A DNA stretch of 12,189 nt from Comamonadaceae bacterium. Its GTDB lineage: Bacteria > Pseudomonadota > Gammaproteobacteria > Burkholderiales > Burkholderiaceae_C. This document shows positions 6,440-12,189 of this stretch, piece after piece. Below the pieces are notes generated by a model, which worked only from the letters and a program-made list of their open reading frames with translations, did no database searches and had not been told where the DNA came from. Position 1 is the stretch's first letter; the number at the start of each line of letters is the position of its first letter. The position numbers and the translations under genes were made by a program. The stretch is from the NCBI GenBank assembly GCA_947457975.1, contig CANGYC010000044.1:1-12189 (forward strand). The letters are read 5' to 3'.

Positions 6440-6440
6440 A

Positions 6441-7355
6441 GTGGCAGGGCACACGCCCGTTGGCCTGGTGGGTCTGGGCCTGGTGGGACAGGCCCTCGGC
6501 CGGCGCCTGCGCGCGGCGGGCCACGAGGTCTGGGGCTGGGACCTGAGCGAGGCCGCGCGGCAGGCCTTCGCGGCCCAGGGCGGGCAGTTGGCAAGCTCAG
6601 TGCGCACGCTGGGCCAGGCCTGCGGCACCGTGCTGCTGGCCATCTACGAAACCAAAGACGTGCAGGCCCTGGCGGGCGAGCCCGAGGGACTGCTGGGCGC
6701 CGGCAGCCGCGTGCACACCCTCATCGACTGCTCCACTGGCCATCCGCAGCAGCTCGAAACCCTGGCCGCCGCACTGGCGCAGCGCGGCATCACTTTGCTG
6801 GAAGCGCCGCTGTCGGGTTCAAGCGAACAGATTGGCGCAGGCCAGGCCACCATGCTGCTGGGCGGCCCGGCCGAGGCGGTGGCGGCACAAGACGCGCTGC
6901 TGGCCGCCATCTCGGCGCAGCGCATGCATGTGGGCCCCACCGGCATGGGCGCGCGCGCCAAGCTCGCCACCAACCTGGTGCTGGGCCTGAACCGGGCCGC
7001 CCTGGCCGAGGGCCTGGTCTTTGCCGAATCCCTGGGCATCGCGCCCGAGACTTTTCTGGCGCTGGTGCTCGACAGCCCCGCCCGCTCGGTGGCAGCCGAG
7101 CTCAAAGGCCCGCTGATGGTGCAGGCGCGCTTCGAGCCGCCGCAATCGCGCATCCGCCAGCACCTCAAGGACCTGGGTCTGATGCTGGAGCAGGCGGGCA
7201 GCGCGGGCCTGGCCATGCCCCTGACCAGCGCGCACGCGGCCGTGCTCGAGGCGGCCGTGCACGCCGGCGACGGCGACCTGGACAACGCCGCCATCGTGCA
7301 GCAGCTCAGGCGCGGGCGTACCAAGCCCACCGATGCCACAAAGGAACGACCGTGA
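6441..7355 (+). CDS. NAD(P)-dependent beta-hydroxyacid dehydrogenase (3-hydroxyisobutyrate dehydrogenase-like)
   Basis: A 304-residue beta-HAD enzyme. The chosen start, GTG 6441, is one base after the SDR stop and has GAGGG eight bases ahead (6428-6432). A GTG at 6417 would add eight residues but lacks a well-spaced site. The Rossmann motif GLGLVG is at 11-16, with D34 at the end of the second strand (VWGWD). The substrate loop DCSTGHP (96-102) and EAPLSGS (121-127) are family hallmarks. The catalytic lysine is Lys174 in GARAKLATN (170-178) with Asn178, and the C-terminal helix carries HLKDLGLML (241-249). These enzymes oxidise 3-hydroxy acids such as 3-hydroxyisobutyrate, tartronate semialdehyde, L-threonate or D-glycerate. 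Tartronate-type or threonate-type chemistry would suit a sugar-acid pathway, but substrate choice is inference. The stop overlaps the next start as GTGA. Confidence 0.91.
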   Translation: MAGHTPVGLVGLGLVGQALGRRLRAAGHEVWGWDLSEAARQAFAAQGGQLASSVRTLGQACGTVLLAIYETKDVQALAGEPEGLLGAGSRVHTLIDCSTGHPQQLETLAAALAQRGITLLEAPLSGSSEQIGAGQATMLLGGPAEAVAAQDALLAAISAQRMHVGPTGMGARAKLATNLVLGLNRAALAEGLVFAESLGIAPETFLALVLDSPARSVAAELKGPLMVQARFEPPQSRIRQHLKDLGLMLEQAGSAGLAMPLTSAHAAVLEAAVHAGDGDLDNAAIVQQLRRGRTKPTDATKERP

Positions 7356-8248
7356 GAGATTTTTCGCAAGACCACCACTGGCTGTCGATCAACACCGCCA
7401 CCGTCCGCAAGAGCCGCGGGCAAGACCTGCCCCTGCCGCAGATCATCGAGGCCTGCGTGGCGCGGGGCATCCGCGCCATTGCGCCCTGGCGGGACCAGGT
7501 GCATGCCGCCGGCCTGGACGTGGTCTCGGGCCTGGTCAGGCAGCACGGCCTCCAGCTCTCGGGCTACTGCCGCGGTGGCATGTTCACGGCCAGCGATGCG
7601 CAGGGCCTGCAGGCCGCACTCGACGACAACCGCCGCGCCCTGGACGAAGCCTGCGAGCTGGACGCTGACTGCCTGGTGCTGGTGGTGGGCGCCCTGCCGG
7701 GCGCGCTGGAAGGGCGGGCCGCGCACAAAGACATCGCCCGCGCGCGGGCCCAGGTGCAGGACGGCATCGCTGCCCTGCTCGAGCACGCCCGCGCCCAGCA
7801 CATGCCGCTGGCCATTGAGCCACTACACCCCATGTACGCCGCCGACCGCGCCTGCGTGAACACCCTCGAGCAGGCCCTGGACCTGTGCGACGCGATCGAG
7901 CCTCGCTCTGCCGGCGCGATGGGCGCGCCCGCGCTGGGCGTGGCGGTGGACGTCTATCACACCTGGTGGGACCCGAAGCTGCAGCAAGGCATCGAGCGCG
8001 CCGGCCGGGACCAGCGCATCCTGGCCTTTCACGTCTGCGACTGGCGCACACCCACCCGCGACCTCCTCAACGACCGAGGCATGATGGGCGACGGGGTCAT
8101 CGACATCCCGCGCATCCGGGGGTGGGTGGAGGACGCCGGCTTTGCCGGCTTCAGCGAGGTGGAAATCTTCTCCACGCAGGACTGGTGGCAGCGCCCGCAC
8201 GAGGAGGTGCTGGACACCTGCATCGCGCGCCACCGCAGCGCGGTCTAG
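7352..8248 (+). CDS. Sugar phosphate isomerase/epimerase family protein (xylose isomerase-like TIM barrel)
   Basis: A 298-residue AP-endonuclease-2/xylose-isomerase-like TIM-barrel protein. The GTG start overlaps the preceding stop by four bases, with AAGGAA at 7341-7346 as ribosome-binding site. Likely metal ligands appear at ends of barrel strands: Glu156 in LAIEPLHPM, Asp200 and His203 in VDVYHTWWD, His227 in FHVCDW, and Glu269 or Glu271 in SEVEIFS. This Glu-Asp-His-Glu set is the usual divalent-metal site of the family, which includes hydroxypyruvate isomerase, inosose dehydratase and ketose epimerases. The GMMGDGVIDI stretch (243-252) is also typical, matching the G-D-G-x-I-D/P element seen in sugar isomerases and inosose dehydratases. 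The role here is probably isomerising, epimerising or dehydrating a keto-sugar intermediate. It is the last gene of the run and ends 4 bp from the stop of the converging gene. Confidence 0.9.
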   Translation: MRDFSQDHHWLSINTATVRKSRGQDLPLPQIIEACVARGIRAIAPWRDQVHAAGLDVVSGLVRQHGLQLSGYCRGGMFTASDAQGLQAALDDNRRALDEACELDADCLVLVVGALPGALEGRAAHKDIARARAQVQDGIAALLEHARAQHMPLAIEPLHPMYAADRACVNTLEQALDLCDAIEPRSAGAMGAPALGVAVDVYHTWWDPKLQQGIERAGRDQRILAFHVCDWRTPTRDLLNDRGMMGDGVIDIPRIRGWVEDAGFAGFSEVEIFSTQDWWQRPHEEVLDTCIARHRSAV

Positions 8249-8252
8249 GGCT

Positions 8253-9974
8253 TCAGCGCCCGCGTGCCAGCGCCTGCTGCGTGATGGCTTCGAGCGTACC
8301 GCGCGTGGTTATCACCTCGGGGCTGAGCATCACCTCAATTAGGCTGCCCTGGCTGCGTGCCAGCGCCGCCCGCAGCGCCGACTCGAACTCCTCGGTGCGC
8401 GTGATGCGCTGCGCGGCATAACCATAAGCCTGCGCCAGGGCCACGAAATCCGGGTTCTGCAGAACCGAGCCACTTTCATGCCGAGGGTACTCGCGCTCCT
8501 GGTGCATGCGAATGGTGCCGTACATGCCGTTGTTGAGCAGCACGATGATGCTTTTGCCGCCGTGCTGCACGGCGGTGGCCAGTTCCTGGCCGTTCATCAG
8601 AAAGTCGCCATCGCCTGCCATGGTCAGCACAACGCGCCCCGTGGTCAGGGCGGCGGCAATGCCAGCCGGCACACCGTAACCCATGGCGCCGACGGTGGGC
8701 GCCAGCTGCGTCTTGTGGCCCTTGGCCAGACCGTGGTGGCGAAAGAACCGGTGCGTCCAACTCGCAAAATTGCCGGCGCCGTTGGAAAGCACCGCGTCTT
8801 CGGGCAGGTGCTTTTGCAGCAGGGCCACGATGGCCGGCATGTCGATGCTGCCGGGCCAGGTGCCCGCGGGCGGCGGCTGCAGGTTGGCCAGGTAGTCCGC
8901 ATGGGCCTGCTCTGTCCAGGCCTCCCAGGGCAGCTCCTTGGGCGCCGTGAGCACCTCCAGCGAGCGGGCCGCCGCGTTCATGGTGGCGTTGATGGCCAGG
9001 TCGGCCTGATAGACGCGGTGCAGCTCCTCGGCGCTGGCGTGGATGTGCACCAGTTTCTGCGCCAGCCGGGGCGGCTTGAGCAGGGTGTAGCTGCCGGTGG
9101 TCATCTCGCCCAGGCGCGGGCCGATGGCGATCAGCAAATCGCTCTGGCGCACCCGCTCGGCCAGCTTGGGGTTGAGGCCGATGCCCACTTCGCCGGCGTA
9201 CAGGGGATGGTGGTTGTCGAAGGTGTCCTGGAAACGGAAGGCATTGGCCACCGGCAGCCTCCAGTTCTCGGCAAAACGCTGCAGGGCCTGCGCGGCCTGC
9301 GGCGTCCAGCCGCTGCCGCCGGCGATCACCAGAGGGCGCTGTGAAGCCAAGAGCATGCTGCGCAGCGTGCGCAAACTGCCCGGATCGCTCCAGGCCTGCA
9401 CGGCCTCCACGCGCGGCAAAGGCTGGGCGGTGGTGGACTGCGTAAGCATGTCCTCGGGCAGCACCAGCACCACCGGGCCGGGCCGGCCATTCATGGCGGT
9501 GGCAAAGGCGCGGGCCACGTATTCGGGGATACGGTCGGCGTCGTCGATGCGCTCGACCCGCTTGGCAAAGGCCTTGGTGCTGGGGCCGAAGAAGCTCAGG
9601 AAGTCCACCTCCTGAAAGGCCTCGCGGTCGCGGCAGTCGCTGGCCACATCGCCCACCAGCAGCACCATGGGGGTGGAGTCCTGAAAGGCCGTATGCACCC
9701 CAATGGAGGCGTTAGTCGCACCCGGTCCGCGCGTGACCATGCACACGCCCGGGCGGCTGGTGAGCTTGCCATGCGCCTCGGCCATGAAGGCCGCGCCGCC
9801 CTCCTGGCGGCAGGTGATGTAGCGGATCTGATCACGCCGCGCGTGCAGGCCGTCCAGGACCGCCAGGTAACTCTCGCCGGGCACGCCGAAGGCATGGGTG
9901 ACACCCTGGGCAATGAGGCAGTCAACAAGCAGGTGGCCCGCCGTCTGGGGGGCAAAGGCAAGAGAAGAGCTCAT
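8253..9974 (-). CDS. Thiamine pyrophosphate-dependent enzyme, acetolactate synthase large subunit-like
   Basis: A 573-residue three-domain TPP enzyme. The N-terminal PYR domain contains the catalytic Glu58 in CRQEGGAAFM, preceded by GVPGES and followed by RGPGATNA. FQEVD (120-124) resembles the AHAS active-site segment. The middle, dehydrogenase-like domain includes RPLVIAGGSGW and IAIGPRLGEMT. The C-terminal PP domain has the TPP/Mg motif running from GDG (454-456) to NN (481-482), with NGQELATA between. The end, SPEVITTRGTLEAI, is common in acetolactate-synthase-like proteins not paired with a small subunit. No ilvN lies beside it, so a catabolic or atypical 2-keto-acid carboligase or decarboxylase is as likely as valine/isoleucine biosynthesis. 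The ATG has no evident ribosome-binding site. It lies 54 bp downstream of the MFS gene and probably shares its transcript. Specificity is unresolved. Confidence 0.88.
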   Translation of the reverse strand: MSSSLAFAPQTAGHLLVDCLIAQGVTHAFGVPGESYLAVLDGLHARRDQIRYITCRQEGGAAFMAEAHGKLTSRPGVCMVTRGPGATNASIGVHTAFQDSTPMVLLVGDVASDCRDREAFQEVDFLSFFGPSTKAFAKRVERIDDADRIPEYVARAFATAMNGRPGPVVLVLPEDMLTQSTTAQPLPRVEAVQAWSDPGSLRTLRSMLLASQRPLVIAGGSGWTPQAAQALQRFAENWRLPVANAFRFQDTFDNHHPLYAGEVGIGLNPKLAERVRQSDLLIAIGPRLGEMTTGSYTLLKPPRLAQKLVHIHASAEELHRVYQADLAINATMNAAARSLEVLTAPKELPWEAWTEQAHADYLANLQPPPAGTWPGSIDMPAIVALLQKHLPEDAVLSNGAGNFASWTHRFFRHHGLAKGHKTQLAPTVGAMGYGVPAGIAAALTTGRVVLTMAGDGDFLMNGQELATAVQHGGKSIIVLLNNGMYGTIRMHQEREYPRHESGSVLQNPDFVALAQAYGYAAQRITRTEEFESALRAALARSQGSLIEVMLSPEVITTRGTLEAITQQALARGR

Positions 9975-10028
9975 GAGAGCGATTGTGCCGCGCGAGCCGA
10001 ACCAGGACCGGGCACAGGGCCGGGCTGA

Positions 10029-11264
10029 TCAGACAGCTGCAGCTTGTTGGCGGCGCCCGACGCTGCGCACCCGGAAGGCGCTGAACACCAGCAGGGCCTG
10101 CACCACCACCAGCCCGAGCAGCACACTGCGGTACTGCCCATGGTCCATGAGCACGCCGAAGATCAGCGGCGTGATGGCCTGGCCGACGTCCAGGCCCCCA
10201 TAGACCACGCCATACACACGGCCCGTGGAGCCGGGCGGCGTGGACTGCTTGACCAGCAGGTCGCGCGAGGGACCGGCCGTGCCTGAGGCAAAGCCCATGG
10301 CCACGAACAGCAGAGGCACCAGCCAGACGGGCACCGACAAGAGTGCCAGAGACAGGGCCATGCAGGCCGCCACACTGAAGCCCGTGGCCACCACCTTCTC
10401 GCAGTGCATGGGGTCATTGGCCAGAAAACCGCCCAGCACGGTGCCCGCTGCACTGCCGCACATGTAGAGCGTCACGCACAGCGACATGGTGGCCAGGGGC
10501 ACCCCGTGCAGCTGGCTGATGGCCGTGGGCATGAACACTTGCACCAGGCCCAGCACCATGGCAAACAGAAAGAAAAAGCCAAAACAGGTCCAGACCGCAG
10601 GGGACTTGAGAAAGCCCAGACCACCGGGGTCCTGTGCGGCCGAGGCGGGCCGCGGCTCCACTGCCAGGCGCTGGTGGTTGAGCAGCAGCACCACCAGCAC
10701 CAGGGCGGGCACCAGGGCGGCCACGGCCAGGGCCATGCGCCAGGACGAGGACGCCAGGGCCACGCTGGTCATGAGCAAGGGCGCCAGGGCCCAGCCCAGG
10801 GTGCCCGTCAGGCCATGGGCGCTGTAGGCATGGCCCAGTCGGGGGCTGCTGACCTTGCTGTTGAGCAGCGTGAAGTCGACCGGGTGAAACACCCCGTTGC
10901 CCACACCCGCCAGGGCTGCGAAGAACACCAGCATCCAGTAGCCCGTGGACAGGGAATAACCCACGCAGGCCGCGGCGATGCAGACCAGGCCGAGGTACAT
11001 CACCGGGCGGGGGCCCAGGCGATCCACGACAAAGCCCGACAGCGCCTGCACCACGCAGGACACCACAAAGAAGACGGTAAGCACAAAACCCAACTCCGCA
11101 TAGTTCACTGCGAAAGCCTCTTTGAGCCAGGGAAACAGGGGCGGCAAAAGCTGCTGGCTGTAATGGCTGACCAGGTGGGCCAGGCCGACCAAGCCAATCA
11201 GCTTGGCGTCGTCGCGCCAGGGTACGGCCGGGGTCGGACCCAGGGTGGTGCTTGTGCTGCTCAT
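10029..11264 (-). CDS. MFS transporter, fosmidomycin-resistance (Fsr)-like
   Basis: A 411-residue major facilitator with about twelve hydrophobic segments in two halves, split by a polar loop around residues 198-220 (HQRLAVEPRP...). Motif A is visible as GFVVDRLGPRP (77-87). The opening AHLVSHYSQQLLPPLFPWLK with NYAELG, and the GVGNGVFHPVDFTLL segment (120-134), recall the Fsr/YfnC-like branch more than sugar porters. The second half has the matching GFASGTAGPSRDLLVK (324-339). Transport direction cannot be read from sequence: Fsr itself exports fosmidomycin, while other relatives import or export small organic anions. It lies upstream of the TPP-enzyme gene in the same direction and is divergent from an AraC regulator 99 bp away, an arrangement that usually means local control of the transporter. 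No good ribosome-binding site precedes the ATG. Confidence 0.9.
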   Translation of the reverse strand: MSSTSTTLGPTPAVPWRDDAKLIGLVGLAHLVSHYSQQLLPPLFPWLKEAFAVNYAELGFVLTVFFVVSCVVQALSGFVVDRLGPRPVMYLGLVCIAAACVGYSLSTGYWMLVFFAALAGVGNGVFHPVDFTLLNSKVSSPRLGHAYSAHGLTGTLGWALAPLLMTSVALASSSWRMALAVAALVPALVLVVLLLNHQRLAVEPRPASAAQDPGGLGFLKSPAVWTCFGFFFLFAMVLGLVQVFMPTAISQLHGVPLATMSLCVTLYMCGSAAGTVLGGFLANDPMHCEKVVATGFSVAACMALSLALLSVPVWLVPLLFVAMGFASGTAGPSRDLLVKQSTPPGSTGRVYGVVYGGLDVGQAITPLIFGVLMDHGQYRSVLLGLVVVQALLVFSAFRVRSVGRRQQAAAV

Positions 11265-11363
11265 GGGCTGTATCGTAGTATTGGCTGCGTTTTCTGGATA
11301 ACGCTGAAAAGTCAGTTTTTAGTGAATTTCAGCCAAACTCTGCCCGCCCACATCCCTAGCCCC
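11265..11363. promoter_or_regulatory. Divergent MFS/AraC promoter region
   Basis: This 99-bp gap must carry both divergent promoters. It is distinctly AT-richer than its flanks (for example gaaaagtcagtttttagtga, 11305-11324). A short inverted repeat, GCGTT (11287-11291) and AACGC (11300-11304), spans an 8-bp spacer. On the minus strand a weak pair TTATCC (11295-11300) and TACGAT (11272-11277) at about 17-bp spacing could serve the MFS gene. I see no clear promoter for the AraC gene. The GTTAAC motif of the TetR-linked sites is absent, so the two blocks seem separately regulated. Confidence 0.4.
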
Positions 11364-12189
11364 ATGCCTGCACAGCATTCGCGCCCGGCCCCGCTGGGTG
11401 ACATGGCCCACTTCACCCCCAGCCCGGCGCGGCCCGTGCGGGTGCGCGCGCGCAGCATGGCCGCCGACACGCACTTCGAACCCCATGAACATGGCTGGGC
11501 ACAACTGGCCTACTGCGCCAGCGGGCTGCTGCAGGTGACGGCGGCGCACCGGCGAGGCAGCGCCGACGAGATGACCTACATCATCCCGCCCTCACGCGCC
11601 GTGTGGATCGCCCCAGGCGCGCGCCACCATGTCAGCGTGATCGAGGCGGCCGAATTCCGCACCCTCTACATCGCGGCCCAAGCCTTGCCAGCCGACTGGC
11701 AGGACTGCCGCATGCTGCGGGTCTCGCCCCTGCTGCGCGAGCTGGTGGGCGCACTTGAACCCCTATCGCAGGCGCGCAGCAGCTCGGCACGCGAGCAGGG
11801 ACTCACTGGCCTGGTGCTCGATGAACTCACCCGCGCCGACACGCAGGCCCTGGGCGTGCCCCTGCCGCATCCCGAACTGGGCGACAAGCGCCTGCGCGCC
11901 CTGTGCGAGGCGGTGCTGCGCGGCCCCACCCGGCAAGGCATGCTGTCGGCCTGGGCGGCCGAGGTGGGTGCCAGCGAGCGCACCATGGCCCGCCTGTTTC
12001 GCGAGGAACTGGGCATGAACTACCAGCAGTGGCGCCAGCAGGTGCTGCTGGCCCACGCCCTGCCCTTGCTGGCGCGTGGCCTACCTGTGGGACAGGTGGC
12101 GGCGCTCAGCGGCTATGCCAGTGAGAGCGCCTTCTCGGCCATGTTCAAAGCCGCCATGGGCCAGCCGCCGGGCCGTTTCCAGCGGCACA
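11364..12189 (+). CDS. AraC-family transcriptional regulator with cupin domain, 3'-truncated
   Basis: The frame is open from ATG 11364 to the window end (275 codons shown). The N-terminal cupin sensor contains HFEPHEHGWAQLAY (37-50), with His41/His43 as likely ligand or metal-site residues, and IIPPSRAVWIAPGARHHV (73-90), the PP...W.P...HHV pattern of NimR-like regulators. The C-terminal AraC domain has both helix-turn-helices: WAAEVGASERTMARLFREEL (197-216) and VGQVAALSGYASESAFSAMF (242-261), ending GQPPGRF (266-272). Since AraC proteins usually stop within a few residues of this point, only a short tail is missing. NimR-type proteins sit beside and control a divergent transporter gene, here the MFS gene 99 bp away. 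No ribosome-binding site is evident at 11364; an in-frame GTG at 11322 and ATG at 11403 are alternatives. Confidence 0.92.
   Translation, partial: MPAQHSRPAPLGDMAHFTPSPARPVRVRARSMAADTHFEPHEHGWAQLAYCASGLLQVTAAHRRGSADEMTYIIPPSRAVWIAPGARHHVSVIEAAEFRTLYIAAQALPADWQDCRMLRVSPLLRELVGALEPLSQARSSSAREQGLTGLVLDELTRADTQALGVPLPHPELGDKRLRALCEAVLRGPTRQGMLSAWAAEVGASERTMARLFREELGMNYQQWRQQVLLAHALPLLARGLPVGQVAALSGYASESAFSAMFKAAMGQPPGRFQRH

Noticed and set aside
6417..6440. GTG start extending the beta-HAD protein into the end of the SDR gene
   Set aside because: The nearest purine-rich site (AGGAG) is about 16 bases away. GTG 6441 has GAGGG at 8 bases and gives the usual short lead before the Rossmann motif.
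5137..6594. 485-residue open frame on the minus strand opposite Bug receptor 2 and the SDR
   Set aside because: It is Arg/Pro/Ala/Ser-rich low-complexity sequence with no domain. The forward genes have catalytic motifs, ribosome-binding sites and coupled starts.
8248..8261. GGGC...GCCC hairpin at the convergent junction as a terminator
   Set aside because: It has only four pairs and no T-run on either strand, so it is too weak to call.
8478..9344. 288-residue forward frame opposite the TPP-enzyme gene
   Set aside because: The composition is Gly/His/Gln/Val-rich as in mirror frames, with no motif. The minus-strand gene carries the full TPP signature.

Overview
The window is GC-rich and densely coded, with short intergenic gaps and frequent GTG starts. 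It holds two periplasmic receptors of the Bug/TctC type (a family greatly expanded in Burkholderiales) and a SWIB-domain protein with a histone-H1-like Lys/Ala/Pro tail. Together these point to a betaproteobacterium of the order Burkholderiales, perhaps Comamonadaceae. That placement is inferred from gene content; no marker gene is present.

Layout: (1) 1-329 is the 3' part of a SWIB-domain nucleoid-type protein, closed by a strong intrinsic terminator at 349-380. (2) 512-1162 encodes a TetR-family regulator. (3) 1286-8248 is a run of seven same-strand genes: Bug receptor 1, a Gfo/Idh/MocA oxidoreductase, a DUF993 dihydrodipicolinate-synthase-like aldolase, Bug receptor 2, an SDR dehydrogenase, a 3-hydroxyisobutyrate-dehydrogenase-like (beta-HAD) enzyme, and a xylose-isomerase-like TIM-barrel protein. 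The last four are separated by overlaps or a single base, so they are almost certainly co-transcribed and translationally coupled. (4) On the opposite strand, converging on the operon with only 4 bp between stop codons, lie a TPP-dependent acetolactate-synthase-like enzyme (9974-8253) and, upstream of it, an MFS transporter (11264-10029). (5) Divergent from the transporter is an AraC-family regulator (11364 to the window end), cut at its extreme C-terminus.

How the genes may work together: the seven-gene run looks like a complete set for catabolising a small polyhydroxylated or sugar-acid substrate. It has periplasmic capture (two Bug proteins, but no TctA/TctB membrane subunits here), three NAD(P)-dependent dehydrogenases, one metal-dependent isomerase/epimerase, and one Schiff-base lyase that could make the final C-C cleavage. 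The substrate cannot be read from sequence. A 9-bp element, TTAGTTAAC, lies just upstream of tetR and, inverted, in the leader of the first Bug gene. This makes the TetR protein the likely autoregulated local repressor of the operon. The AraC/MFS/TPP block looks like a second, separately regulated unit.

I see no mobile element, CRISPR array, tRNA or rRNA, and no non-coding stretch longer than about 180 bp. The most novel aspect is the uncharacterised DUF993-centred pathway, not a new class of system.
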